NCBI GenBank assembly: GCA_021613335.1
Contig: JAJTWR010000236.1
Coordinates: 875,001-939,000, forward strand
Direction: 5' to 3'
Source: Whitmania pigra
Lineage: Eukaryota > Annelida > Clitellata > Hirudinida > Haemopidae
DNA length: 64,000 nucleotides
Shown here: one piece after another, positions 25,601-35,215 of the stretch
Layout of the letters: each line of letters opens with the position of its first letter
Position numbering within the stretch: the first letter of the stretch is position 1
Notes under the pieces: model-generated
Database searches by the model: none
What the model was told of the DNA's origin: nothing
The model's input: only the letters and a program-made list of their open reading frames with translations
Translations under genes and position numbers: made by a program

Positions 25601-27610
25601 GCGGTATCTGACACATCTGTGCTCTCGTCGAGAGCAATTGAAAATGCTTCAAAGTCCGTAGCCGTTTCAGTTAATTGCTTCTCCACATTTGCTGCTAAAT
25701 CTGTAATCCTGCTGGCTACTGTATTGGCTGACAAGCTTAGGCCTTCAAACAGTTTCTTTTGATTCGGACACAAAATTTAAAATTTCACTTGCAGTTAAAA
25801 GACATTCTTTTATGAACGAACCCTCAGTAAAGGGTCGTGATGACTTTGCTATCATCTCACTTAATGTAAAACTTGCTCTCACAGAATCCTCGTTGGACTG
25901 GTTAATTTTGGTGAAGAAACTTCTTTGTTTGTATAATGCTGATTTAAGTTGAATAACTTTATCCTCTCTGACTTTGCCGGTGTACGCGTCATATTTCACA
26001 CGGTGCATTGTTTCGTAGTGTCGGCGAACGTTGAACTCCTTCGGAACCGCTATCGTTTGATGACAAACGAGACATTGAATTTTATCGCTGACTTCGGTCA
26101 CAAAATATAAATCCTCCCATCTGACTTGAAAAACTCTCTTTTCGTCTGCGAGTTTTCTTTTTTTCGAAACAGAAGACATGGGCACTTGTTTTCAAACAAT
26201 ATAGTAAAATCAAATTTATACAATGCAGCAAACAGTGAATAAACCGGCTGTCCGCTTTGAGCGCTACACGAAAATCAATCGAAGGACTACGAATAAATAT
26301 GTAGGTAAGATTTTCTCCTGGTTAAGATGGCGCTTTCCAAAAGTTCAAACACTGGCAATAAAACAATTAAAAATTGTAATGTAAATTTTTATTAATATGT
26401 ATTCGTCGCGGGCCGCATGAAATTCCTTTGCGGGCCGCGTGTTTGAGACCCCTGCCTTAGAGGAAGGCCAGAGTGAATAATTTTAATTGTACTTCTTTTG
26501 TATGGTGTTGTAATGCATAGCGTCAGAGACTTGTAACCATTTGCGTAGCAAAGGACACTCGTGGCAGTGCAGGCTGGGTTTCGAACACAACGCATTGCGA
26601 GCATTGCCATAACCGCAGCGTGCAGGAACGTAACCTGCTCGGCCGACCGTGCAATCCAATGTTCTCCCATTGTTAGTTTAAACCAGTTGTTAATATTTTT
26701 CTGAACATTCGATAAAATATTCAGACTCAAAGCATCCTGTCCAAAGTATTGTGTCAGGCAGACATGGTCTCAGCCAAAATTTACCTAATGGAGCAAGACT
26801 TGGGGATAATAAGTGGTAGTGTCATGGCATATGACAACCTACTGGTCGATCTGATAAAACTGAAACGCCATTCAATTCATGGAGTCGAGGTTGGATTTGT
26901 TTATTATTAAGTCTTACTATAAAAAGTACTAGGAGGATGAAGCTACTTACCCTAGTCATATAATTATTCATGAGCATCATAGGGGCAATGCCAAGAGATG
27001 TGACTGAACTATTTTGATTGATATCAGAATCTAAGATTAGGGTTAGGGTTAAATTAGTGGGATTGCTCAAAGTATCTCCAATAGTATTCCCAAGAGGGCA
27101 AGAATGATAATGGTGAGACTGAAACTCTTTTTGGCCAATAGAGCAAAAACATTGGTCACAATCTTCTGAGTCATTTCCAGATATTTCACTTGTTTATATA
27201 AACAGCTTTCAAATGCAACAATATTTTTAGCCCAGTAATTTGAAGTCCAATAGCATTAAGAAAAATTGATAGCCCTGAAATGAAACGGTTTTGACCTCTT
27301 GCAGTCCCTCAGATGCCGCCTCAACGTACCCTTCCGAGAAAAGATACCTCGACTCATCTTGCGTCTTCAAAGAGAGCAGTGCAACTTGAATGATCATTTA
27401 GGGAGTCCAGCTACCAAATCAATGGAAAAGCATGAGATCTTATCAAAGGTTGAAGAAGGTGCATTCACTATCATAAAAATATTGGGAGAAATCAACCAAG
27501 AGCTCAAAGAGATTTCTCATCACCTCAGTCGTACCTACCACAGCACGGTCATGTGTTATGGAAACGACAAACAAACCTCATTAACGTCTAGGATATGTTG
27601 TACTTTTTGA
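22699..27610 (+). CDS. Unrecognised Cys-rich, sequon-rich (probably secreted) protein
   Basis: Four exons join in phase: 22699-22929, 23267-23511, 23779-23868 and 27305-27610 (stop TGA). From the first Met in frame (22716) this gives ~284 aa. The exon 1 frame begins upstream of that Met, so a 5' exon, possibly with a signal peptide, may be missing. The first ~90 residues hold six N-x-S/T sequons (for example NIT, NCS, NDS, NET, NLT) and several Cys, pointing to an extracellular or lumenal location. The rest is rich in charged, helix-forming segments (KKIRQILRKRHFSD, ESFIEELQNNFGDLLTKFV, EKIPRLILRLQREQC) with scattered Cys. I recognise no domain. The layout is compatible with a small helical ligand or binding protein, but that is speculation. 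Intron 3 (3.4 kb) carries a hAT transposon. AATAAA lies at 27962. Confidence 0.6.
24130..26454 (-). mobile_element. hAT-superfamily DNA transposon with 8-bp TSD
   Basis: The 2325-bp element starts with CAGGGGTCTCAAAC and ends with its inverse GTTTGAGACCCCTG. It is flanked by a perfect 8-bp duplication, CCTTAGAG, at 24122-24129 and 26455-26462. The inner terminal regions carry further inverted GCGGGCC-rich segments (near 24158 and 26411-26436). The TIR start CAGGGGT and 8-bp TSD are those of Charlie-type hAT elements. It lies in intron 3 of the unknown glycoprotein gene, in antisense. Its single transposase frame is nearly intact, so the insertion is probably young. Confidence 0.95.
24349..26185 (-). 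pseudogene. hAT transposase (GTF2IRD2/ZBED-like), one frameshift
   Basis: Reads as two overlapping frames: 26185-25745 (N-terminal ~140 aa) and 25773-24349 (474 aa). The first has a BED-like finger (CLVC then HYETMH). The second has the hAT catalytic core, with ALDEST and TDGAPSM acidic positions, and the C-terminal dimerisation region (CEQFFSSMKVNKSVLRSQLT). The break lies between about 25745 and 25773 and looks like a single small indel, where the first frame runs off after EILNF and the second continues with CPNQKKLFE. Without it the enzyme would be about 610 aa, a full hAT length. Catalysis is presumably lost in this copy. Confidence 0.9.
26490..26668 (-). mobile_element. tRNA-derived SINE, family II, copy 1
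   Basis: Read on the minus strand it has an A-box-like GGCCGAGCAGGTTA and a B-box-like GTTCGAAACC spaced as in a tRNA Leu/Ser type head. A ~75-bp tail region follows. A diverged second copy in the same orientation lies at 44985-45145. It starts 28 bp beyond the hAT target site. Boundaries are approximate. Confidence 0.65.
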
Positions 27611-28030
27611 TCCAGTATTTATTGAGTTTCGATTGTTATTTTTACATGTATGTCGAATTTATATATATTTTGCATCAATAAGTCTTTCTTCATGATTAGT
27701 CAATTATTCCTTTATTTTATTTCATATTTATATTTGATGTTATATTCTCAGTCCGATTGCATTGAAAAAGAGTACTCGTCCCATTTTGCGCTCATGAACT
27801 TTAGTTTTACGAGTTTTAGCACTTAGTCACCGCAAAAAAGATTTTTGTTTTGAAAAGTGTTCGGGATGGAGTTCGCCATTTTATAAACACTTCCTCAAAT
27901 TATTTATCCGAGATTTATAATCGTTTTTAATTGCTATTCCGTGTTTTAATATTTATCCTTCAATAAAATGTATCTCAACACTTTCAATTCTGAAATATCT
28001 TGTTCTTACATAATAATTGGAATGACATCG

Positions 28031-28556
28031 GGTAAAACCATTCGAGACGGACGCACACATTTTAATGAGATGCTAAGAAAAAATAAAGCTCCACCCCTAA
28101 ACAAATAAAACTCCGCCTAAATCGAGTAAAAGTGAATCTTTTATCCGCAATATATATCAAGTCATTAACATAGAAGTCTCTAATAAAGTTTTATTATAAT
28201 TTTGGAAATACTTGACGTCCAACATTAGCGATCGAGTGTTTAAAGTTTACGCTTTGCCTAATCCTAACCCTATCCTATTCCCTAATCCTAACCCCTAACC
28301 CTACCCTATCCCCTAATCCTAACCCCTAACTCTACCCTATCCCCTAATTCTAACCCTAACCCTACCCTAATTCTTGAGCGGATCTATTCGGAGCCTAAAA
28401 ATGCGGACCGATTTTCCCTAAAAAGAGATATACCTAAAAATATTACGGATCAAAGATTTACTTTTACTCATTTTAGGCGGAGCTTAATTTGTTTTGGGCT
28501 TCATTAAAGTGGAGCATCTCATTAAAATGTGTGCGTCCGTCTCGAACGGTTTTACC
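28031..28556. mobile_element. Foldback/MITE-like element with telomere-like core, copy 1
   Basis: The ends are long inverted repeats: it begins GGTAAAACCATTCGAGACGG with ATTTTAATGAGATGCT further in, and ends with the inverse, reading to GAACGGTTTTACC. A second copy in opposite orientation is at 34790-35215. The centre (28256-28376) holds a run of CCTAACCCTA-type units resembling the animal telomere repeat (CCCTAA)n. No clear target-site duplication was found. It sits just beyond the 3' end of PEBP gene A. Confidence 0.8.
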
Positions 28557-28817
28557 ACCACTATTGCTCAAGAGTCCCACCAGCAAAAGCTGCAACGTCA
28601 CCCAGTGCGTTAACGTAACACAGCAATTAAGTCCTACATGATTCTTTAAAAAATCTCATTATTAACTGACCATCATAAACAAATATCCAACCAAATAAAT
28701 TATAATTTGAGTGAAAACCATCGATTTGTAACCCAGTTTTCAGAATTTTATTTGTTTCTAAGTGAGCCTTAACTATAAAGAAAACAACACTCTTATCCTT
28801 AAATATTTAACTAGTTT

Positions 28818-31800
28818 TTAACAACTCGGTTTGCATGCATAGGTCGCGCAAAACAAAAGAAGAATAAATCTGATCTTGTCGACTCTTGAAGGAAAGATTG
28901 ATTGGAGCCCAGACCCTTTTCTTCTTTTAGTTGGTTTATGGTCAGGCTTAACAGTTGCTGAATCTTTAGGAGCAGCTGGAGCATCAGGTCCACCGCCGCC
29001 AGAATCTGCAGGGACAGTTGGAGATGTCAGTGGTATAGTGACCTTCCCACCAGACACCATTATCACAGCTGCGAGATAAAACGAAAATTATCATAAAAAT
29101 TAAAGAGATCTATCTTATTAGCCACTAGATGTCATCTCATCAAAAATAGTTAAATATACAAAAAATAATGCTTAAATATATTTTTAGTAATTGGTTTCCA
29201 GTGGCGGATCCAGAAAATTTGGCGGGGGGGGGGGGGGCGGGCAAATACTGAATTCGGAACCCCTTAAGGTACATCTAAAATACCCCTAAACAGTACGGCG
29301 GATATTTCACAGCCATGTTGCTTATTGTATTCGAACCATTACAAATTACTCTTCCTGTCCAGTAAATAATTTATATTACAGGAATCACAAAAGCTGATTA
29401 TTATAATAAGGCTCTATCTTTATTTATTTATTTATTTATTTGATTATAGTCCGTTGCATAACTGAGATGATTTGGACTATAAGGCTCTATATAAATGGTC
29501 ATCGTTAAATATAGGCATGGCCTAACGGTTAAGGCTGCGCCTCTCACGATGGCAGCACGGGGTTCAAACCCCTCCGCGGGAGCACCGTCCTAATCATCCA
29601 GCTATGCAACGGATGTTAATAAAACATTATAAGTTCAATGTTACTCAATTTCATACATGACATCATTTTATTGTACTCAAAACTACAATAAAATTCCAAT
29701 TAAATTTAACATGATAAGTAGAATTTGTACAATATGCAAAATAGCATTAAAGCGTTTAGGACAAAGTGTATTGGTGGATTTTTTAGACTTTAAAAATGAC
29801 GGTGGGCCATGGCCCTCCCCGACTTCCCCCTAAATCCGCCACTGTTGGTTTCTATTACCGATATCTCGATGTTTAAGAAATAGTATCAGCATAAGTTAAG
29901 TGAAATTAACTCTTAAAAAATAAAAACCTAAGAAAAGATCCTCAAAAATCAATATCCCCTAGATAAAAATGTTTGGATTAAGCCTTGGCTCTAAGCCAAA
30001 CGGCTATAACGATAAATAACAACTAAGAATGTACCTCCTGTTAATTTAAATTGTTCAGTTGCGTAATACTGGTAAGATCCTTTGAGATTGTGGCAGAGAT
30101 TGTGTTCGGAGGCAAAATCTTGCAGGTTGAAATGAGCCTGATCCTCTATAAAAATGCTTCCAGTAAACGTCGAAGGTTGCTCGAAGACAAAGAACTGGTA
30201 CCTGTGCACACCAGAAGGCGGATTGGGTGGCTCATACTCTGAGATCATTAGTACGTGTTAATTCACGTTCAATCAACAGAGGATTGTTGATGTTTCGATT
30301 GGCTTTGAAACTTACCCAGAATTGCCGATCCGTCGACGACACCCTTCTTCAAAGATGATCCCTGATAATATAATTCCAATATTAAGTAAACCTAAATGTA
30401 CATGATTCAGAACTCTTATCTGTACCAAACACAATAAGTAATAATAATATGCAGGACAGATAATTGCTGGATCTCAGATGCTTGTCCCGATAGAATATAC
30501 CGGAAGACGTAACAAAGTTGCTGCTTATACCCATTGGAAAATAAGTAAAAGTATCAACAGCTCAATTACAGAAAATTATTTACATAAGCCTGAGCATATG
30601 GACACTCTCCATATGTCCCAGGGCACTAAAATGAGACTTACAACATTATATTACATTATTTCGTAATAACGCGATAAAGAAAAATTTGAAATTTGATTGT
30701 GGGGAATTTTAATATGTTATGTATTTATATATTTGTGATTATCTCTTAAATTTTCATCAAAATATGTTCGCGCATTAATTTTAAAATTCCAAAAACGTGA
30801 TTTTGGGGCGTCCAATAACCATAAAAGACACTTGCAAAAATCATCAAAAAATGACTAAAAACTTTGTGAAAAAAGTTTATTAATATGAAATAATGTTTCC
30901 TTTATTTTTAATAACTTTAAAACATCTGTTGTCCATTGATTTTATTAGAGTTTTTAAGAATTTTCTGTCCAGTTCTTTCCAGGGACTCCTAATGGCGTTT
31001 TCCAGGTCAGATTTTGAGTGAAACTGCCTTCCATTGTTGTAAACAAGTCTTGAAAACATTTCCTAGACATTTGTTATAGGATTTAAGTCCGGGGAACAAG
31101 CTGGTCAACTCTTAACTTTCAAATTTCTCCTCTGGCAAAATGTCTGTCAACTTGGAAGTGTGGAGCGGGGCATTATCTTGCTGGAAAATAAAATTTCCTC
31201 CATAATATTCTTCTCCAAAAGACAACAGATGATCTTCTAACACTTTGATGTAATCCACCGAAGACTGTCTCCCATCCAGAAAAGCTAATTAAGTCAATCC
31301 TTCACTGGAAATTACTCCCCAAATCATCACCGATCCTGCTCCATGATTTCGACTAAAAAATGTTTCTTTTTCTAAATTGAAGTCATGCCAATAGAACTGA
31401 TGACATCAGGTCCATTCAGGTTAAATTTCTTCTCATCTAAAAAAATAATATTTCCCAACCAATTTCTGTTGAAGAGCATGGTTTTGGCCCATTCCACTCT
31501 TGCAAACTTGTGACGGTTTTTAAGAGCTGGAATCTTTAATCTTTTTTCATATGATAAAATACCACTAGATCTCAAATAACTTAACACTGTACTTTTACAA
31601 ATTCTTAAATCAAGTTCATTTCTAATTTGATTTGCTGAAAATTTACCTGAAGAAGCCTTTCTTACCAGGAGTCTCTGCTGACGAATCGTCAGTTTTATGG
31701 GTCTTTCATGATCATTTTTTGCACCATATTCCTCAGGAGCCTTTACGTAGTTGCAGATGGATCGCTTGAGTTCTTTGGTAATTTCCATGATCGAATAATT

Positions 31801-34376
31801 TGCTTGTCTGAAGGCCTCAATCTGTCCCTTCTCCTTGTCAGACAAAATTCTCCCTCTAGCCATTTATAAAATAGTAAATTCATAAACTTTACATCAATTT
31901 TTAGTAAAGTAATGTTTTATTAACGTCCGTTGCTTAGCTAGATGATTAGGACGGTGCTCCCGCAGCGGGGTTTGTGAGAGACGCAGCCTTAACCGTTAAG
32001 TCATGCGGGCGAACACATTTATTTGATTGTAGTCCGTTGCATAACTGAGATGATTTGGAAACGGGCGCACACATCAATTTTTATTTATTTATTAGATTAT
32101 AGACCTTTGCATAACTGAGATGATTTGGAAGATTTTTAACTCTTTTTGGGTTTATATATCGATAATATTTGCATAAAGTGCATTTTGGTTGCTTATGACA
32201 AATTCCAAGTTTTATTCGATATAAGTAAGGATGTACTTAACGTTTTCAAACGCCCATAAAATGTTGTTTTGCATATTTTACAAGATCTACTCGTTAAATT
32301 TCTTTGAAATTTTGCAGGATGTTTTGTCTACCATAAAGAGATATTATATAAAAATTGTGTAATATTGAACTTATATTTAAGGAGTTATCATAAAAATATG
32401 GGGTGTCGAGCAGAACCATAGGGGTTCGTTTTGTCCAAATCATCTCAGTTATGTAACGGACTATAATAAAATAAATAAATAATATGGGGTGTCCTTAAGG
32501 TTTCCGTCCGGACTGTATAACTGAACAAGGGTAATATATCGGTTATAAGATCACTTCATCGGCTACGGCAGTCTGTTCTGTGGACGAGTATATAAAAGCT
32601 GTGCCCGTCACAGTAAAACGGGGTTAGTCCAAATCATCTTAGTTATGCAACGGACTTTAATCAAATAAATAAATAAAGTAAAACGGGAGTCTGAAACACT
32701 TAAGAGCGCACGATCAGAAATTGTTAAAGCTATCCATGAAGGACTATACTATGACGCGTAGATCAGAAGTGATGCAGAACAGTTAAATTGTAACCTCATA
32801 GTTTTATTACATTATTTAAAGGATTTTCTGTTAGAATTTCTTTCCTGTTGCTAAACAGCATTTTGCGATCTTCAATTTCTGTGAAAAGTCTCTATCGTAG
32901 AAATGTTCAAATTCTGTGCATTTTCGACGAATTGCGTCGACATCCTTATTGGATAGAAGAGTTTTAACTTCCAGCAGAAATCCAAATTTTGCGTTCAAGT
33001 GTGTTAGTTGTAAAAAACGTTTTGACACTCCTTGTATAAGTCGATCAAATACGTTCTTCGTTCGCGCACAATTTCTTCTTCTGCTGAAAGTCCTTCATCT
33101 CTTGCCAGTTCTCTAGGCATCTTCCGACGTCACCTAATTCTTCTGTCCACCTCAATCCCCAAGGGTACGCATTTTGTTTTGGCATTTTCTACATCAACTT
33201 GCCTCAAATCATCATGTATCTTGACAAATTCTTGCTCCAATGATTCAATGTCAGTTGCTGCTTTCTTGAAATTCATAGGAGGACCTTACAGTATAGAGAA
33301 AAGCCCTCGCAAGAAGTAAACTTTGCAATACAATTTTGCGTCATTTTGGTGGTTTCCATCACTTACTTTAGGATTTTATTGTGTCGCCAAGTGTACCGAC
33401 AATTGTCGATGGCATATTCACAATTTGAGAGCACATGATGCATTGCCTTGGAATCGCCGGAGCTCTCGTGCGATGTCCAAGTGTTTGTTGCTTGTAAGTA
33501 TAAGTGTTCTATATAAAAATATGAGGTTTCTAATTAATTAGTAAAATAAAAGTTAGCAAGTTTGGTTACACCCAGACGTAATTTGGGGGTATGTCGTTGG
33601 TTTATCGAGACTTTAGATTATACCCAAAAAAAGGTCACCTCCTTATGTTTTTCTCTCCTTGAATTTTTGCTTGAAGCAAAAAAAGGCAATTTCCTCCAGC
33701 TGTGCGAAGGTTTGCCCCCCCTTTGGAAAAAAGCTGAAATGACGTCCCTGGTTTCACCCACTTCGTTAAATGATTAATATCCGCTAAATTAAGTAATATA
33801 ATAAAAGGAAGTTTGTATGCTAGCCGATTTCAAAACGACCTGTCACCAGGCTTTACGAAATGACAGCGTTGAGGCTTTATTTGTGTTTTTCAATAAAACT
33901 CTATAGAACTTACTTTTATGCTGTGTAACATCCAGTGAAGCCAAAATTTCATTTCAGGATTATTTGGATCGGGAGCATCCGGATCCACCATAATTAATAA
34001 GTAATTCTTTGACTCCTGAAAAAATTAACAAACTAAATATTTTTGGATGTGGATTTACAAGTTATAACAAAAATATATTATTCAGGCAAATATTTTAAAT
34101 CAGCACCTTCTCTCTCACCAGTCAAGAAAGAACATTTTCCTAATAAAAGCTTACTTCTGCATTTTCAAGTGTGACTGTGGGCTCCTTTTCTGCAAACGAT
34201 ACATCAGGTATTAAGACATTGCAAGGTCCCTGACTAGTTATTAGGAGAGTTTCGAATTCGCATGGCGAAAAATTATTAAAATCGGAATTAGTACATGTTG
34301 AGTCCGAGTTTTCAATCAAGAATTGCACCAAAATTGACAAACGTATCCCTAACTTCGCCAAGCCAGCGCCAGCCAT
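28818..34376 (-). CDS. Secreted PEBP-family protein, paralogue A
   Basis: Five exons on the minus strand join in phase to 274 aa: 34155-34376, 33914-34015, 30316-30361, 30035-30238, 28818-29068. Residues 1-26 are a hydrophobic signal-like segment after MAGAGLAKLG. The phosphatidylethanolamine-binding protein hallmarks follow: LLIMVDPDAPDP and the aromatic WLHW at ~80-105, then PPNPPSGVHRYQFFVFEQPS and DFASEHNL, ending the fold near GSYQYYATEQF. A Pro/Thr/Ala-rich tail and the end FILLLFCATYACKPSC come after. Cytosolic PEBP1 is ~187 aa; the leader and tail make this PEBP4-like in layout, so a secreted or membrane-linked lipid/ligand-binding role is inferred. AATAAA lies downstream (28747-28752, minus). 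Intron 2 is filled with Tc1, SINE and hAT remnants. Confidence 0.86.
29418..29478 (-). mobile_element. Short SINE-like retroposon (core only), family I
   Basis: The 61-bp insertion is flanked by a perfect 12-bp direct repeat, ATAAGGCTCTAT (29406-29417 and 29479-29490). On the minus strand it reads GTCCAAATCATC, then CTCAGTTATGCAACGGAC, then an (AAATAAAT)n tail. This structure indicates target-primed reverse transcription by a LINE enzyme. It is nested in the hAT MITE. Confidence 0.85.
29512..29630 (+). mobile_element. tRNA-headed SINE, family I
   Basis: The copy has a tRNA-like head with an A-box-like TGGCCTAACGGTTAAGG and a B-box-like GGGTTCAAACCCC. It is followed by a core GTCCTAATCATC and CAGCTATGCAACGGA that is related to the core-only copies. 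The tail is TTAATAAAACATTA. It is not itself a tRNA gene: the acceptor-stem ends do not pair well and it is repeated at 31903-32070. Confidence 0.7.
30780..31863 (-). pseudogene. Tc1-like transposase relic
   Basis: The open 5' part (31863-31372, 163 aa) has the paired-type HTH start MARGRILSDKEKGQIEAF and reaches the first catalytic Asp in FLDEKKFNLNGPD. After a frame break the minus strand continues with SVMIWG, the second Asp in NFIFQQDNAPLHTS and LFPGL, interrupted by stops. The C-terminal part ends near 30800. The order and motifs fit Tc1/mariner. No terminal inverted repeats could be assigned. It lies in intron 2 of PEBP gene A, on the same strand. Confidence 0.85.
31903..32070 (-). mobile_element. 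Composite family-I SINE with 12-bp TSD
   Basis: The 168-bp insertion is flanked by ACATCAATTTTT at 31891-31902 and 32071-32082. Read on the minus strand it is core (CTCAGTTATGCAACGGAC), AAATAAAT linker, tRNA-like head (CTTAACGGTTAAGG), then a second core (TAGCTAAGCAACGGAC). It is thus a dimer-like arrangement of head and core modules. A further core-only copy abuts it at 32083-32130. Confidence 0.75.
32083..32130 (-). mobile_element. Core-only family-I SINE fragment
   Basis: Minus-strand core CTCAGTTATGCAAAGGTC with an AAATAAAT-type tail, immediately next to the composite copy. No convincing separate target-site duplication was seen. Confidence 0.6.
32408..32480 (+). mobile_element. Short family-I SINE with 13-bp TSD
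   Basis: The 73-bp insertion is flanked by AATATGGGGTGTC at 32395-32407 and 32481-32493. It begins with a head remnant that includes GGGGTTCG (end of a B-box), then the core CTCAGTTATGTAACGGAC and an AAATAAAT tail. It is 5'-truncated. Confidence 0.88.
32623..32676 (+). mobile_element. Short family-I SINE with 11-bp TSD
   Basis: The 54-bp insertion is flanked by AGTAAAACGGG at 32612-32622 and 32677-32687. It consists of the core GTCCAAATCATC and TTAGTTATGCAACGGAC plus an AAATAAAT tail. It is one of the shortest recognisable retroposon insertions in the window. Confidence 0.88.
32825..33318 (-). pseudogene. Broken hAT/ZMYM-like transposase fragment
   Basis: On the minus strand, frames broken by stops encode KTKCVPLGIEVDRRIR, MPRELARDEGLSAEEEIVRE and then (33028-32831) SKRFLQLTHLNAKFGFLLEV with VDAIRRKCTEFEHFY. 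This order resembles the middle part of domesticated hAT/ZMYM-type proteins. The assignment is by general resemblance only. It is located in intron 2 of PEBP gene A. Confidence 0.45.
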
Positions 34377-34444
34377 AACGGCAATATAATTGCTTTGAAT
34401 CCAAATTGGCTCGAGTGCGTTTTAACTGGCGCAAATTAATTCAT

Positions 34445-34650
34445 CAATTTTATTTATGTTAAAAATATTTACTTTATTTATGTTAAAAATATCTACTTTA
34501 TTTATGTTAAAAATATCTAATTTATTTATGTTAAAAATATCTACTTTATTTATGCTAAAAATATCTACTTTATTTATGTTAAAAATATCTACTTTATTTA
34601 TGTTAAAAATATCTATTTTATTTATGTTAAAAATATATTTATATATGTTA
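34445..34650. repeat. 24-bp minisatellite (~8 units)
   Basis: The unit TTTATGTTAAAAATATCTAC plus four bases is repeated about eight times. The in-frame translation LFMLKIST repeats are an artefact. It lies just upstream of the PEBP gene A start. Confidence 0.93.
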
Positions 34651-34789
34651 AAAGAATCAAATCAAACTGTTAATTTCATGAAATATTTGCATCTGACTAC
34701 AACAAATAAAGACAAGCACTTCTAGACAAGCCATTTCAAATATTTGCAAGCCAATCGGGAAGGGCATGAATATTAATTAGAAGTTAATG

Positions 34790-35215
34790 GGTAAAACTGT
34801 TCGAGACGGACGCACACATTTTAATGAGATGCTCCACTTTAATAAAGCTCCGCCTAAAATGAGTAAAAGTAAATCTTTGATCTGTAATATTTTTAGGGAT
34901 ATTTCTTTTTAGGGGAAATCAGTCCGCATTTTTAGGCTTTGAATGGATCCGCTCAAGGGTTAGGGTTAGGCAAAGCCTAAACATTAAACACTTGATCGCT
35001 GATGTCAGACGTCAAGTAATTCCAAAATTTTAATAAAACTTTACTAGAGACTTTTATGTAAATGACTTAATATATATTGCGGATAAAAGATTCACTTTTA
35101 CTCATTTTAGGCGGAGCTTTATTAAAGTGGAGCATCTCATTAAAATGAGAGCTTAATTTGTTTTGGGGTGGAGCTTTGTTTTTTCATAACATCTCATTAA
35201 AATGTTTACGTTTGT
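34790..35215. mobile_element. Foldback/MITE-like element with telomere-like core, copy 2
   Basis: It starts GGTAAAACTGTTCGAGACGG and shares the interior of the element at 28031-28556 in inverted order: ATCAGTCCGCATTTTTAGG, GATCCGCTCAAGGGTTAGGG and TATTGCGGATAAAAGATTCA. The right arm is decayed and contains a partial duplication of the arm (CATCTCATTAAAATG at two places). The telomere-like part is short (GGGTTAGGGTTAGG). The right end is within about 20 bp of the pogo element. Confidence 0.75.

Larger units (their letters stand above)
29199..29844. mobile_element. Non-autonomous hAT element (MITE) with 8-bp TSD
   Basis: The 646-bp element has ends CAGTGGCGGATCCA and TAAATCCGCCACTG and a perfect 8-bp duplication, TTGGTTTC, at 29191-29198 and 29845-29852. 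It lies in intron 4 of PEBP gene A. The matching site in PEBP gene B is empty and has one copy of TTGGTTTC (42336-42343). It has no transposase frame. A poly-G run (29223-29236) follows the left end, and two short SINEs are nested inside (29418-29478, 29512-29630). Confidence 0.93.

Noticed and set aside
29520..29595. Functional tRNA gene
   Set aside because: A- and B-box-like sequences exist, but the acceptor stem does not pair properly and the unit is repeated with a retroposon core, so it is a SINE head.
30454..30700. 62-codon frame (MLVPIEYTGRRNK...) in PEBP gene A intron 2
   Set aside because: It looks like a repeat remnant absent from gene B intron 2, but I could not assign it to a family.
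32481..32518. Tc1 terminal inverted repeat reading GTCCGGACTGTA
   Set aside because: It resembles a Tc1 end next to a TA, but no matching left end was found for the relic at 30780-31863.
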